Source: Nosocomiicoccus massiliensis (GTDB lineage Bacteria > Bacillota > Bacilli > Staphylococcales > Salinicoccaceae). Taken from it: DNA of 64,000 nt. Shown here piece after piece: positions 1 to 10,544 of the stretch. Numbering within the stretch: the stretch's first letter is position 1; each line of letters starts with the position of its first letter. The stretch spans positions 1,617,678 through 1,681,677 of the forward strand of contig NZ_CP136964.1 of assembly GCF_002871345.2 (NCBI RefSeq), in the 5' to 3' direction. A program made the position numbers and the translations under genes. Under the pieces are notes generated by a model. It did not search any database. It had not been told where the DNA came from and saw only the letters and a program-made list of their open reading frames with translations.

Positions 1-1
1 G

Positions 2-1111
2 AGTGATTATGATGTACACGTTGCTGGTGAGCTAAAAGACTTTGACGGTGAAGAATATTTTGGCCGTAAAGAGGCACGTCGTATGGACCGTTTTACGCAA
101 TATGCTGTTGCTGCTTCAGATGAAGCGGTTAAAGATTCTGGATTAAATATCGACGAAATTTCAGAACGTACAGGAGTATGGATTGGGTCAGGTATCGGTG
201 GTATTCAAGCATTAGAGGACGGGTTAAGAGTATTATTTGATCGTGGACCAAAACGAGTGAGCCCATTATTTGTACCAATGATGATTCCAGATATGGCAGC
301 TGGTCAAGTATCGATTCGCCATAACGCAAAAGGACCTAATGGTGCAACTGTAACTGCATGTGCAACAGGTACGAACTCGATTGGGGACGCGTTTAGAATC
401 GTTGCAAGAGGCGATGCTGACGTCATGATTTCAGGTGGAACAGAATCGCCAATTACACATATGGGTGTTGCTGGATTCCAAGCGAACCGTGCGTTAAGTA
501 AGTCGAACGATCCGAACTATGCTTCTGTTCCATTTTCAGAGGACCGTTCAGGTTTTGTAATGGGTGAAGGTGCAGGGATCGTTATTTTAGAAGAGTTAGA
601 GCATGCGAAAGCACGCGGAGCAAAAATTTATGCTGAAGTCGTCGGTTACGGCTCAACAGGAGATGCGCATCATATTACAGCACCAGCACCTGAAGGTGAA
701 GGTGGTGCACGTGCGATTCAAGCGGCGTTAAACGATGCTGGTATTCAACCAGAACAAGTTCAATATATTAACGCACACGGTACATCAACACCATACAACG
801 ATGAGTTTGAAACACTTGCGATTAAAACAGTGTTTGGCGATCATGCATACAATTTAAAAATCAACTCAACAAAATCAATGACTGGTCACTTACTCGGTGC
901 AACTGGTGCTATGGAAGCGATTATTACTGCGAAAAGTATTCAAGAAGGCAAAATCCATCCGACGATTAACTTAACAAATCAAGATCCTAAACTTGATTTA
1001 GACTATGTTAAAGATGGACAAGAAGAATTAGACATCGAATATGCGGTTACAAATAGTCTAGGATTCGGTGGTCATAACGCGACACTCGTGTTAAAAAAAT
1101 ACACAGAATAA
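2..1111 (+). CDS. fabF: 3-oxoacyl-[ACP] synthase II (5' end outside window)
   Basis: Beta-ketoacyl-ACP synthase II, the condensing enzyme that elongates acyl-ACP with malonyl-ACP in cytosolic type II fatty acid synthesis. The frame is open to the left edge: it reads [14 protein letters not shown] before the first internal ATG at 83, so about 40 N-terminal residues are missing compared with the usual ~413. The thiolase-fold triad is visible: the Cys in TACATGTN, the His in NAHGTSTP and the His in [14 protein letters not shown] strong hairpin terminator follows the stop. In Staphylococcaceae it normally follows fabH, which would lie upstream. Identification is by family motifs and is secure; only the start is unseen. 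Confidence 0.96.
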   Translation, partial: SDYDVHVAGELKDFDGEEYFGRKEARRMDRFTQYAVAASDEAVKDSGLNIDEISERTGVWIGSGIGGIQALEDGLRVLFDRGPKRVSPLFVPMMIPDMAAGQVSIRHNAKGPNGATVTACATGTNSIGDAFRIVARGDADVMISGGTESPITHMGVAGFQANRALSKSNDPNYASVPFSEDRSGFVMGEGAGIVILEELEHAKARGAKIYAEVVGYGSTGDAHHITAPAPEGEGGARAIQAALNDAGIQPEQVQYINAHGTSTPYNDEFETLAIKTVFGDHAYNLKINSTKSMTGHLLGATGAMEAIITAKSIQEGKIHPTINLTNQDPKLDLDYVKDGQEELDIEYAVTNSLGFGGHNATLVLKKYTE

Positions 1112-1131
1112 TATATAGGCAAAATTTTAAT

Positions 1132-1169
1132 ACATGCGATATCTAAATTGATATCGCGTGTATTTTTTT
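1132..1169 (+). terminator. fabF terminator
   Basis: A 12-bp stem (1132-1143 with 1150-1161, one G-U pair), a 6-nt loop, and a run of seven T directly after it. It ends the fabF transcript before putP. Confidence 0.85.
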
Positions 1170-1294
1170 ATACTAAATAAACATGTATTAAAACAATAAA
1201 AAAGAATTATTTATATAAAAACGCTTTAAATACTATGTAAAACGCTTTTATGATTTTGTATACTAAACTTATATTGTAAAAGGAGGCGCTATTA

Positions 1295-2845
1295 GTGCTA
1301 TTATTAGGAGCTACACGTGTACGTGATGCTGTCACTTTAGATTGGCAAACGTACGTTATGATTGTACTTTACTTCTTAATATTATTATTCATTGGTTGGT
1401 ACAGTTACAAAAGATCTACTGGAGACTTAAACGAGTATATGCTAGGTGGTCGTAACATTGGACCATATGTAACCGCACTATCCGCAGGAGCAGCAGATAT
1501 GAGTGGTTGGATGATCATGGGGCTACCGGGTGAGGTATACTCAGTTGGTCTTTCAGCAGCATGGCTTGCGATTGGTTTAACAGTGGGTGCTTATGTGAAC
1601 TACTTCGTCGTTGCACCGAGATTACGTGTGTATACTGAAATCGCAAATGATTCGATTACGATTCCTGAATTTTTAAATAACCGTTTAAGTGATAACACAA
1701 ACTTAATTAAGATTATTTCAGGTCTGATTATCGTTGTATTCTTTACATTATATGTAAACTCAGGACTCGTTGCAGGTGGACGTTTATTTGAAAGTGCATT
1801 TGGTACGTCATACCACTTCGGTTTAATCTTAATTGGTGTAATCATCATCGTTTACACATTCTTTGGTGGATATCTAGCAGTATCACTCACAGACTTCTTT
1901 CAAGGTGTTATTATGTTAATTGCGATGGTAATGGTACCGATTGTGGCGATGCTTCAATTATCAGGCTTTGATACTTTAAGCCAAGCAGCAGAAATTAAAC
2001 CGACAAACTTAGATTGGTTTAAAGGTACGACAGTTATCGGTATTATTTCATTTATTGCATGGGGTCTAGGTTACTTCGGACAACCACATATCATCGTTCG
2101 ATTTATGTCTGTTCAAAACGTTAAAAAATTAAGAACCGCACGTCGCTTTGGTATTGGTTGGATGGCAATCAGCCTACTCGGTGCGGTACTCGTTGGTTTA
2201 ACAGGAATTACGTTCGTAAATAGTAATGGATTAGTACTCGAAGACCCAGAAACAATCTTCATTTTAATGGGGCAATTATTATTCCACCCATTAATTGGTG
2301 GGTTCTTACTCGCAGCAATTTTAGCAGCGATTATGAGTACGATTGCGTCACAATTAATTGTAACGTCTAGTGCGTTAACAGAAGACTTCTATAAGTTAAT
2401 TCGTGGTAAAGAAAATGCTGAAAATCGTCAAAAAGAATTTGTTATGGTAGGGCGTGTTTCAGTACTACTCGTTGCAGCAGTAGCGATGGTTATTGCATGG
2501 AGTCCGAATGCTACAATCCTAGACTTAGTAGGTAACGCATGGGCAGGATTCGGTGCAGCATTTGGTCCAATCGTAATCCTCTCACTTTACTGGAAAGGTT
2601 TAACAAGAACAGGTGCATTATCAGGTATGATCGCAGCATCAGTGACGGTTATTCTTTGGATTACAGTTATTTCACCAATGGGTGAGACGGGTTCAGATTT
2701 CTGGAACTTATATGAAATTTTACCAGGTTTCATCGTTAACTTAATCGTAACTGTTGTTGTAAGTCTATTTACAGCAAAACCAGCTCAAGATGTTGAAAAA
2801 GAACTTAATACAGTAAAATCAATTATCAAACATGAATTAGAATAA
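1295..2845 (+). CDS. putP: sodium/proline symporter
   Basis: SLC5/SSS-family Na+/proline symporter in the cytoplasmic membrane, used for proline uptake as nutrient and osmoprotectant. Its 516 residues fit PutP (about 500-515), with around 13 hydrophobic helices. The family signature region [26 protein letters not shown] and the downstream GLPGEVY stretch are clear. I chose the GTG start at 1295 because AGGAGG (1281-1286) sits 8 bases upstream and no better start follows. It is monocistronic, between the fabF terminator and a bidirectional terminator shared with trpS. Direct repeats of AAACGCTTT(T/A) at about 1220 and 1240 lie upstream and could be regulatory; that is speculative. Confidence 0.93.
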   Translation: MLLLGATRVRDAVTLDWQTYVMIVLYFLILLFIGWYSYKRSTGDLNEYMLGGRNIGPYVTALSAGAADMSGWMIMGLPGEVYSVGLSAAWLAIGLTVGAYVNYFVVAPRLRVYTEIANDSITIPEFLNNRLSDNTNLIKIISGLIIVVFFTLYVNSGLVAGGRLFESAFGTSYHFGLILIGVIIIVYTFFGGYLAVSLTDFFQGVIMLIAMVMVPIVAMLQLSGFDTLSQAAEIKPTNLDWFKGTTVIGIISFIAWGLGYFGQPHIIVRFMSVQNVKKLRTARRFGIGWMAISLLGAVLVGLTGITFVNSNGLVLEDPETIFILMGQLLFHPLIGGFLLAAILAAIMSTIASQLIVTSSALTEDFYKLIRGKENAENRQKEFVMVGRVSVLLVAAVAMVIAWSPNATILDLVGNAWAGFGAAFGPIVILSLYWKGLTRTGALSGMIAASVTVILWITVISPMGETGSDFWNLYEILPGFIVNLIVTVVVSLFTAKPAQDVEKELNTVKSIIKHELE

Positions 2846-2880
2846 AATAAAACGGGGAAATATTCCCCGTTTTATTTTTG
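2844..2880. terminator. bidirectional terminator putP/trpS
   Basis: A 16-bp perfect stem (2844-2859 with 2863-2878) flanked by A and T runs, between the convergent putP and trpS genes. It should work on both strands. Confidence 0.88.
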
Positions 2881-2883
2881 TGC

Positions 2884-3954
<1,071 letters not shown>

Positions 3955-4110
3955 CTAGCATAATTTAACATTTTTTTCAAACTTTTTAAGAAATTTTCAT
4001 GTTATTTTAATGTTCAGGGTTTATAATATAATCATCAGGGGAATAAGATGTTTAATTAATTAAAAAATGTCTGTTTTTACTATAATAGAAAATATTGGAG
4101 TGTGAAAATT

Positions 4111-4506
4111 ATGGTTACATTATTTACATCACCGAGTTGTACGTCTTGTCGCAAAGCTAAAGCATGGTTAGAAGACAATAACATTCCATACACTGAAAGA
4201 AATATTTTTTCAGAAGCATTAACGCTTGATGAAGTTAAAGAAATTTTAAGAATGACTGAAGACGGAACAGATGAAATCATCTCAACACGTTCTAAGACAT
4301 TCCAAAAATTAAATGTAGATATCGACAGTTTACCAATGAATGAACTGTATACTTTAATTATGGATAATCCTGGTATGTTAAGACGTCCAATCATTATCGA
4401 CCATAAACGACTACAAGTCGGTTATAATGAAGATGAAATTAGACGCTTCTTACCAAGAAAAGTTCGTACATTACATTTAGAAGAAGCAAAACGTATGGCT
4501 GAATAA
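4111..4506 (+). CDS. spxA: redox-sensing transcriptional regulator Spx
   Basis: Spx, an ArsC-fold protein that binds the RNA polymerase alpha C-terminal domain and reprograms transcription under thiol stress. It is degraded by ClpXP. Its 131 residues match the family, with the CXXC redox switch at Cys10/Cys13 (PSCTSC) and the diagnostic stretches [14 protein letters not shown] and [16 protein letters not shown]. The start at 4111 is preferred over an upstream in-frame GTG at 4102, which lies next to the SD. GGAG (4097-4100) is correctly spaced for 4111. A TATAAT at 4081-4086 is a likely -10. Its ClpXP adaptor SpxH is encoded 4 kb downstream and MecA directly after, so the proteolysis-control genes are clustered. 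Confidence 0.97.
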   Translation: MVTLFTSPSCTSCRKAKAWLEDNNIPYTERNIFSEALTLDEVKEILRMTEDGTDEIISTRSKTFQKLNVDIDSLPMNELYTLIMDNPGMLRRPIIIDHKRLQVGYNEDEIRRFLPRKVRTLHLEEAKRMAE

Positions 4507-4520
4507 TTATATAAACTAAT

Positions 4521-4553
4521 AGCTTGTAACTGAAAAGTTACAAGCTTTTTTAT
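4521..4553 (+). terminator. spxA terminator
   Basis: An 11-bp perfect stem AGCTTGTAACT (4521-4531) with its complement (4536-4546), a GAAA tetraloop and TTTTTTATTT. Confidence 0.92.
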
Positions 4554-4566
4554 TTGAGTTTTTAAA

Positions 4567-4596
4567 TTGGCATTTTTGTTGCAAAACTCGTATAAT
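4567..4596 (+). promoter_or_regulatory. sigma-A promoter of mecA
   Basis: -35 TTGGCA (4567-4572), an 18-base spacer and -10 TATAAT (4591-4596), about 33 bases before the mecA start. Confidence 0.72.
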
Positions 4597-4628
4597 GAAC
4601 GTTACTATTAAAAGTGAGGGGTGAGTGC

Positions 4629-5384
4629 ATGAGATTTGAAAGAATTGACGATGAGACGTTGAAATTCTATATTTCTTATAATGATATTGAAAATCGAGGT
4701 TTTAGTCGAGAAGAGTTATGGATGGATCGTAAACGTGGTGAAGAATTTTTCTGGAAACTCATGAACGAAGTTAGTGACGAACATACAAAAGAATTCATGA
4801 GTGATGGCCCGTTATGGATTCAAGTTCATGCATTTGACCGAGGAATCGAAGTAATCGTGTCAAAATCCCAGTCAGAAAACAAAAATGGATTTGGACTTTC
4901 AAGTAAACATGATGATCTGGAGTTACAACAATTACTCGATGAAACGTTCAACGACGATGATGATATAGATAATAAAAAAGATAAAGATGATTTAATTGAA
5001 GACTTTTTAGAAACGCAAGAATCAATGGATGTAGAAGAATTCGAGAAATTAAAAGAAATGTTACAAGAAGAAATGGAGCGTGATTATACGCGACCGTTTA
5101 TCGTTAAATTTGATGATATCGATACATTAATTGATTATAGCTATCGTCAAGAAGAAGATGAAACGCTATATGACGATTTACTTTTATCATATAATAATTC
5201 GTTCTATTATTTAGTGTACTTCACAAATGAGGGCCATCCGTATGCAGAGAAAATGAAACTCAATTTACTTGAGTATGGTGAACGCTCAGATAGAAACGAA
5301 GCAGTTTTAATCGAATACGGAAAGACAATTATGGCATACAACGTAAGACGTCAATTAAGAAAACAATTCGAAATTAAAAAATAA
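4629..5384 (+). CDS. mecA: ClpC adaptor protein MecA
   Basis: Adaptor that loads substrates (ComK in Bacillus) onto ClpCP and assembles the ClpC hexamer. This is unrelated to methicillin-resistance mecA. It has 251 residues; the N-terminal domain begins MRFERIDDETLKFYISYNDIE, an acidic linker follows (about 110-150), and the C-terminal ClpC-binding domain ends in a basic YNVRRQLRKQFEIKK. The start is ATG 4629 with SD GTGAGGGG; an in-frame GTG at 4614 is inside the SD and rejected. Because comK lies in the same window (31097), the MecA/ComK proteolytic switch may work here, but that is an inference from Bacillus. Confidence 0.95.
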   Translation: MRFERIDDETLKFYISYNDIENRGFSREELWMDRKRGEEFFWKLMNEVSDEHTKEFMSDGPLWIQVHAFDRGIEVIVSKSQSENKNGFGLSSKHDDLELQQLLDETFNDDDDIDNKKDKDDLIEDFLETQESMDVEEFEKLKEMLQEEMERDYTRPFIVKFDDIDTLIDYSYRQEEDETLYDDLLLSYNNSFYYLVYFTNEGHPYAEKMKLNLLEYGERSDRNEAVLIEYGKTIMAYNVRRQLRKQFEIKK

Positions 5385-5396
5385 AAAAAGACAAAG

Positions 5397-5433
5397 CCCC
5401 TTTTTCTAGCATATATAGAAAAAGGGGTGTTTT
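5397..5433 (+). terminator. mecA terminator carrying the coiA SD
   Basis: A 12-bp perfect stem (5397-5408 with 5416-5427) followed by TGTTTTT. The 3' arm ends in AAAGGGG, the only plausible SD for the coiA start at 5435, so the hairpin both ends mecA transcription and would hide the next ribosome-binding site. Confidence 0.85.
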
Positions 5434-5434
5434 T

Positions 5435-6402
5435 ATGTTAATCGCAATTGATAAATTCGGAAATGAAATCGATGCAAAAGACGCCAAACGAAATGAAAAA
5501 TATTACTGTCCGGTATGTAATAGCGAAGTAAACGTGGTGATATTAAAAAAGAGCACTTTTCACACATCAGCATTCATATGTGTGAGCGCCATTTATATAA
5601 CCGTGAATCTGAACTTCATCTAAAATTAAAACACGACTTATACTTTAAATTTGGACAAATTTTTAACGTGAAAATGGAATACTATTTAGAACGTATCCAA
5701 CAAATACCAGATTTACTTATCGATGATAATCACGCAGTTGAAATTCAACTATCAAAAGTTTCTCCGACGATTATATTAAATCGAACAAAAGGATATAAAA
5801 AAGAAGGAATTGACGTCACGTGGTTATTAAAAGAAGAGGACTTAATTCTAAGAGGGAATCTTCTGTACTTAACACAGTTTCACTATGCAGTGATGAAAGA
5901 TTTCGTATTATATACAGTTAACGATCAACTCACTGTAAAACGCTATGTATTACTTAAAAATATTGAACAAAACAAGTGGCTCTTTAAAATCGAAACGATT
6001 AGATACGCAGAAATATTTAATCATTATTGTCCTTTATTTTCGATTGAAACGAGAAGTAATGATGATCTATTATCTGAAATTCAAAAAGAAAGAAATAAAC
6101 GTAGTTATTTAAACCCGACGATTTCACTTTTATATCATTTATCCCTTAATACAAATCATTTACCAAAATTTCTATACTACATGACACCATCCGAGAGATT
6201 TATTAATAATAATCCACTTGAATGGAAGCTCTTTTTGTACCATGCTGCAATTAATAAAAATTATGACTTTAATCAATTTGTAAAATCTCTAAGTATACGA
6301 AAAGTGAATGGGATGAGTGAATATGATATCGCGAATCGATTATTAAAAGAATTTAAAGAAATATTTCGAATTGCGAACAAAATTAGTTGCATCAAAGTCT
6401 AA
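5435..6402 (+). pseudogene. coiA: frameshifted competence protein CoiA
   Basis: CoiA is a cytoplasmic protein needed for processing of transforming DNA; family members start with a zinc-finger-like CPxC...HF(S/A)H segment and have a nuclease-like core. The first frame (from 5435) gives MLIAIDKFG... YYCPVCNSEV and then runs into junk, stopping at 5623. The second frame continues the protein from about 5530 with KRGDIKKEHFSHI... ESELHLKLKHDLYFKFGQ ... AVEIQLSKVS and reads to 6402. The change of frame falls in 5524-5534. From remembered family spacing (CPVCxxPVxxKKG) one to seven bases are missing, seven fitting best. Downstream, no second disruption is seen. It is either a recent pseudogene, a sequencing error, or much less likely programmed frameshifting. 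Next gene pepF has its own SD. Confidence 0.82.
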
Positions 6403-6444
6403 ATATTGAGAAAATGTAAGTGATTACAAATTTGGAGGTACATT

Positions 6445-8244
6445 ATGGGAGAATTATTAAAACGTGAAGATCAACGCGTAGAAGATACGTGGGATTTAAC
6501 ATCAATTTTTGAATCAGATGAAAAATGGGAGGAAGCATATAAAGAAGTAGAGGATCGTCTTTCTGAAGCGGATACGTTCAGAGAAAAAGGCATTCAAAGT
6601 TCTGACGACTTACTAGAAGTGCTTGAAGCTGAAAGAGATTTAGGCGTTACTTTATCACAAGTATATGTGTATTCACATTTAAAACATGACCAGGATACAT
6701 CTAACAGTAAATACCAAAGCATGGAATCTCGTGCAATGTCTTTATATACAAAATTTGCTTCAGCATGGAGCTTCTTAACTCCAGCACTTATGCAAATCGA
6801 TGAAGAGACGTTAAACAGCTATGCTGAAGAAGATAAATTAAAAGAATTTAAGTTCGACCTAGAAAAGATTAACAAACAACGTGCACACGTATTAAGCGAT
6901 AAAGAAGAAAAGTTACTCGCTCAAGCAGGTCTCGTATTAAACAACCCAGGATTGACATATGCGATTTTTAATAACGCAGATTTATCGTTTGATAATGCAG
7001 TAGACTCTGACGGAAATTCACACGTATTAACTCAAGGGACGTATATTGATTTACTTAAATCAAGCGATAGAACGCTTAGAAAATCAGCATATGAAACTCT
7101 ATACAAGAAGTATGGAGAATATGAAAATACGTTAGCTCAAACACTTTCTGGTGAAGTCGATAGTCATGTGTTCACTGCTGAAGCACGTGGCTACAAGTCA
7201 AGCCGTGATCAAGCGTTATCAAACAACCACATTCCTGAAGAAGTATATGACCAACTTGTTGACGTAGTTAATGATAACCTTCATTTACTACACAGATATA
7301 CTGAGTTACGTAAAGAGATGTTAGGTTTAGATGAGTTAACGATGTATGATATTTATACACCGCTCGTCGACGAAGACTTTAAAGTCACATACGAAGAAGC
7401 AAAAAATCACGTCATCGAAGGAATGGCACCACTCGGTGAAGAGTATCAAGACATTTTAAGAGAAGGATTTAACAACCGCTGGGTAGATATTTACGAAAAC
7501 AAAGGTAAACGTTCTGGTGCGTATTCTTCTGGAACATATGGTACAAATCCATATATTTTAATGAACTGGCAAGATAACGTTGATAACATGTTTACGTTAG
7601 CACATGAGTTTGGGCATTCAGTACACAGCTACTACAGCCGTAAAAACCAAACAGCGAACCAATCAGGGTATTCAATTTTCGTCGCAGAAGTGGCTTCTAC
7701 ATTTAACGAGGCATTACTTGCAGATTATCTATATAAAAATTTAGATGACGATAAAAAGAAATTATATCTATTAAATGAGCAACTTGAAGGATTCAGAGGA
7801 ACGGTATTCCGTCAAACGATGTTTGCTGAATTCGAACATAAGATTCATACGTTAAAAGAAAGCGGCGAGCCGTTAACAGCGGACAAATTAAACGAAGTGT
7901 ATGGTGATTTAAACAAGAAATACTACGGTGACGCAGTATCATATGACGATTTAATAAGTAAAGAGTGGGCAAGAATTCCACACTTCTATATGAATTACTA
8001 CGTCTATCAATATGCAACAGGTTATTCAGCAGCTGCGACGTTATCTGAAATCGTATTAAACGGTACAAAAGAAGATAGCGATCGCTACATTAACGAATTC
8101 CTGAAAAAAGGTTCATCAAACTATCCAATTGAAATCTTAAAAAATGCGGGTGTCGATATGACAACGCGTGAACCAATTGAAAAAGCGATGAAATTCTTTG
8201 AAGAGAAGTTAGATCAATTCGAACAACTCATTAAAAATAAATAA
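6445..8244 (+). CDS. pepF: oligoendopeptidase F
   Basis: M3B zinc metallopeptidase cleaving short peptides (about 7-17 residues) in the cytosol. Its 599 residues equal the family length. The HExxH zinc site appears as LAHEFGHSVHS near residues 385-394, and the downstream Glu ligand is in the VAEVASTFNEALL segment. Start ATG 6445 has TTGGAGG 8 bases upstream. It sits after coiA as in staphylococci and ends at a terminator convergent with spxH. Confidence 0.96.
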   Translation: MGELLKREDQRVEDTWDLTSIFESDEKWEEAYKEVEDRLSEADTFREKGIQSSDDLLEVLEAERDLGVTLSQVYVYSHLKHDQDTSNSKYQSMESRAMSLYTKFASAWSFLTPALMQIDEETLNSYAEEDKLKEFKFDLEKINKQRAHVLSDKEEKLLAQAGLVLNNPGLTYAIFNNADLSFDNAVDSDGNSHVLTQGTYIDLLKSSDRTLRKSAYETLYKKYGEYENTLAQTLSGEVDSHVFTAEARGYKSSRDQALSNNHIPEEVYDQLVDVVNDNLHLLHRYTELRKEMLGLDELTMYDIYTPLVDEDFKVTYEEAKNHVIEGMAPLGEEYQDILREGFNNRWVDIYENKGKRSGAYSSGTYGTNPYILMNWQDNVDNMFTLAHEFGHSVHSYYSRKNQTANQSGYSIFVAEVASTFNEALLADYLYKNLDDDKKKLYLLNEQLEGFRGTVFRQTMFAEFEHKIHTLKESGEPLTADKLNEVYGDLNKKYYGDAVSYDDLISKEWARIPHFYMNYYVYQYATGYSAAATLSEIVLNGTKEDSDRYINEFLKKGSSNYPIEILKNAGVDMTTREPIEKAMKFFEEKLDQFEQLIKNK

Positions 8245-8256
8245 TGATATAAACTA

Positions 8257-8291
8257 AATATGAGAGTCACTCGTGACTCTCATATTTTTAT
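8257..8291 (+). terminator. pepF terminator
   Basis: A 13-base arm ATATGAGAGTCAC (8258-8270) with its complement (8273-8285), followed by ATTTTTATA. Confidence 0.85.
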
Positions 8292-8293
8292 AT

Positions 8294-8324
8294 ATAAAAA
8301 AAGCAACCATTTATACATGGTTGC
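8294..8324 (-). terminator. spxH terminator overlapping its stop codon
   Basis: On the minus strand, stem 8324-8317 with 8310-8303 (GCAACCAT arms) followed by TTTTTTTATATA. The last spxH codons lie within the stem and the stop in the loop region. Confidence 0.8.
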
Positions 8325-9090
8325 CGACTGCTTCAAAATAGATTTCATCTCCGTGTGTGACAGAGCTGATATACTGTGACAATTGTAGTTGTTTTAATTC
8401 TTTTAGTAATACAGAATCTTGCCAATCATAGATTATCTTTAACTCATCGATGCTGACGAGTTCGTTCTTTTTAATATATTCATAAATATGAGGCAATGCT
8501 TTCTTTTGTATATCGATTTCTAGTAATTCATGGATGACGTATGCGTAAATGAAATATTCGTTAACACCTTCAATTTTAAGACCTTCGGACTCAATGTCAC
8601 CGCTAAAAAATACAAATGTTGGTAGTAGATTGATATCCAGTTCACGATATAATGCAAGATCACGATTTAATAACGTGTGTAAGTTTTCAGATTCCATCTC
8701 ATCCATAAATGAATGAATATCAAGGTTTGCGAGCGTTGCGCTATCGATAATATGTTCTTTTGTGCACACAGAATTCGTCGGTGAAATTCTGTTAAATAAA
8801 TAACGCATAAACTTACGTGCTCTATTTCTTCCTTGCACTTCTGCTGCTTTGTACGCAAGAGCGATATTGTCAATCTTTGAAGTCGACTGTGCCTGACATT
8901 TTGTCAGTACTCTTAATGAGGGAGCAAGTATTTTATTGATACGAACATAATCACCATACTCGAGTAGTAGCTTGTTTACGATTGCTTCCATTTTTAAAGC
9001 ATCTTTATGGAACGGATCAAAGAAATAATATATTTCAATTTGATGTTCTACTGGTTCGAGGAATAGTGAAATTACATTTGAATGTTTCAA
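8311..9090 (-). CDS. spxH: ClpXP adaptor SpxH (YjbH), cysteine-less variant
   Basis: YjbH/SpxH binds Spx and speeds its degradation by ClpXP in the cytosol. It has 259 residues with a DsbA-like thioredoxin fold; order and neighbours (pepF, truncated globin, CYTH, spx nearby) support the call. In the homologues I know the first strand leads into a DPxCxxC-type motif (DPLCPECW in Bacillus). Here the same place reads FFDPFHKDALKME, so both cysteines are absent and only Cys residues elsewhere remain. The start is TTG at 9090: AGAGGTGA lies 8 bases before it and no ATG is suitably placed. It is the last gene of a CYTH-trHb-spxH operon. The name rests mostly on synteny plus overall fold, so a little less certain. 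Confidence 0.86.
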   Translation of the reverse strand: MKHSNVISLFLEPVEHQIEIYYFFDPFHKDALKMEAIVNKLLLEYGDYVRINKILAPSLRVLTKCQAQSTSKIDNIALAYKAAEVQGRNRARKFMRYLFNRISPTNSVCTKEHIIDSATLANLDIHSFMDEMESENLHTLLNRDLALYRELDINLLPTFVFFSGDIESEGLKIEGVNEYFIYAYVIHELLEIDIQKKALPHIYEYIKKNELVSIDELKIIYDWQDSVLLKELKQLQLSQYISSVTHGDEIYFEAVGNHV

Positions 9091-9117
9091 AATCTGTCAC
9101 CTCTAAATAATAATGAA

Positions 9118-9483
9118 TCAGCGACTGTTAACCATCGCGTTTGCTGTAATTTCATAACGTCTTAATACTTGAATTTTAACATCATCTGGAATGTTTAAGT
9201 CATTCATTGCCTTAGACATATTGTCGAGCCAAGCATCTCTTTCCTTTGTTGTGATAGGAAACGGCATATGTCTCATTTTTAACATAGGATGACCAAATGT
9301 TTCATTATACTTATTTGGACCACCGAGAAATTGGATTTGAAAGAGTTTTTGTTTGTAGCGCGTTTCAGTTAAATCATCTGGAAATAAAAAACGCATGCGT
9401 GGGTCTTTATCAACATAATCATAAAAACGATCGACTAACGCTTCGATTGTCTCTTCACCAAGTTGCTTATATACTGTAACCAT
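9118..9483 (-). CDS. truncated hemoglobin, group II
   Basis: Small 2-on-2 haem globin (121 residues), YjbI/trHbO type, probably binding O2 or protecting against peroxide or nitrosative stress. The B-helix region LVDRFYDYVDKDPRMRFLFP and the GGP(N)KY...GHPMLKMRHMPFPIT segment with proximal His are the group II signature. Start ATG 9483 has AAGGAG upstream. It lies 10 bases after the CYTH gene and 28 before spxH, all co-directional. The link to Spx control is a common Firmicutes arrangement. Confidence 0.93.
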   Translation of the reverse strand: MVTVYKQLGEETIEALVDRFYDYVDKDPRMRFLFPDDLTETRYKQKLFQIQFLGGPNKYNETFGHPMLKMRHMPFPITTKERDAWLDNMSKAMNDLNIPDDVKIQVLRRYEITANAMVNSR

Positions 9484-9493
9484 CTATTTCTCC

Positions 9494-10063
9494 TTAATTC
9501 GACTCTAATGCATTATAAAAACGTTCAACTTTAACAGGCGTATCTTTTTTAGTAATGTTAAACGTATGTAATAGCTCATTGAAGATTGTCTCTTTCGACA
9601 CGTCATCTACTTCAAATTCGATTTCGTAATCTTCATGACCTAAATATGTACTGTAATCTAAAACGAGTGTTCCACCATTATAATCTATTTCTTTACGAAG
9701 TGTCGTTAATTTGCCTACGACACGTAATGTTCGGTTAATTAAATGACTACGTATAATTAAAAACATCGGACGACTGAGCATATCTTTATTTACAATATCT
9801 CCGATATGTATATCTTCATAAAGAGGGTTGTGAAACTCTTCAGTCACGTGTTCATCCATCGGAACTTTTAGCGTCAACATATTCATATCTTCACGCTTTC
9901 GAATACGTAGCATTAAGTGATTACTTCTTAAATCGAAACGGTCCGTATCGACGTAGTAATTCGTCTGAGAGACAGCTTCAACATCTTTAAATAACGCATG
10001 TTCTATATTTTCAAATTCATCTTTAGTTAATAAGTTTTTAAATTCAATTTCAGTCTCTTGCAT
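9494..10063 (-). CDS. CYTH-domain protein (YjbK-like)
   Basis: CYTH/triphosphate tunnel metalloenzyme of 189 residues; family members hydrolyse inorganic triphosphate or related substrates in a beta-barrel tunnel. The defining ExExK appears as EIEFK at residues 5-9. Alternating charged strands follow: LMLRIRKRE, MLTLKVP, LRKEIDYNGGTLVLDYSTY, and the C-terminal DYEIEFE. Start ATG 10063 with GGAGG. First gene of the minus-strand operon ending in spxH and divergent from UPF0738-relQ. Substrate unknown. Confidence 0.9.
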   Translation of the reverse strand: MQETEIEFKNLLTKDEFENIEHALFKDVEAVSQTNYYVDTDRFDLRSNHLMLRIRKREDMNMLTLKVPMDEHVTEEFHNPLYEDIHIGDIVNKDMLSRPMFLIIRSHLINRTLRVVGKLTTLRKEIDYNGGTLVLDYSTYLGHEDYEIEFEVDDVSKETIFNELLHTFNITKKDTPVKVERFYNALESN

Positions 10064-10146
10064 AATGACCTCCTATTCATTATTATTGCGATTTCATAAG
10101 ATTAAGTAAAGCATTACACATTAAGTACGTCGAAAGGGTACAAGTG

Positions 10147-10155
10147 TGGTAGAAT
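10147..10155 (+). promoter_or_regulatory. extended -10 promoter for UPF0738-relQ-nadK-mgtE
   Basis: TGGTAGAAT matches the TGnTAnAAT extended -10; there is no good -35. It is 24 bases before the UPF0738 start. Confidence 0.5.
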
Positions 10156-10178
10156 AAGTACCGGTAGAGGTGAAAGTA

Positions 10179-10529
10179 ATGGATATATATATTAATGAAA
10201 TTAAATATGAAGACGATACATTAAAATGTTATGTTGAAAATGATTTGACGAATAAAACACTCATAAGTACAGAGCAAATGATTGTAGACTCTGATAACTT
10301 TACGATTATTTACATATTAGATGATGGTGAAGAGTACATCCGCACACATTTCGTATCCGAAACGTGGGAAATGTTAGCGAGATACTATAACAAAACTGTC
10401 ACTGTAAACGATCAAGTAGAGCTTAAAGAGTTTTTCACGGAATTAGATGTGTTACTCGACAATATTAAAGATAATAGTAATTATGGCAAAGAGTTTGAAG
10501 GTAAAATTGTAGAAACTTTTGCAATTTAA
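10179..10529 (+). CDS. UPF0738 family protein
   Basis: Conserved staphylococcal protein of unknown function, 116 residues, recognisable from its start MDIYINEIK and C-terminal LDNIKDNSNYGKEFEGKIVETF. No signal peptide or membrane segment; acidic. The start at 10179 is chosen because AGAGGTGA (10166-10173) spaces to it; an in-frame GTG at 10170 is inside the SD. First gene of a tight set with relQ (15 bases), nadK and mgtE. Confidence 0.88.
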   Translation: MDIYINEIKYEDDTLKCYVENDLTNKTLISTEQMIVDSDNFTIIYILDDGEEYIRTHFVSETWEMLARYYNKTVTVNDQVELKEFFTELDVLLDNIKDNSNYGKEFEGKIVETFAI

Positions 10530-10544
10530 AAGGGGGCTTAAAAT

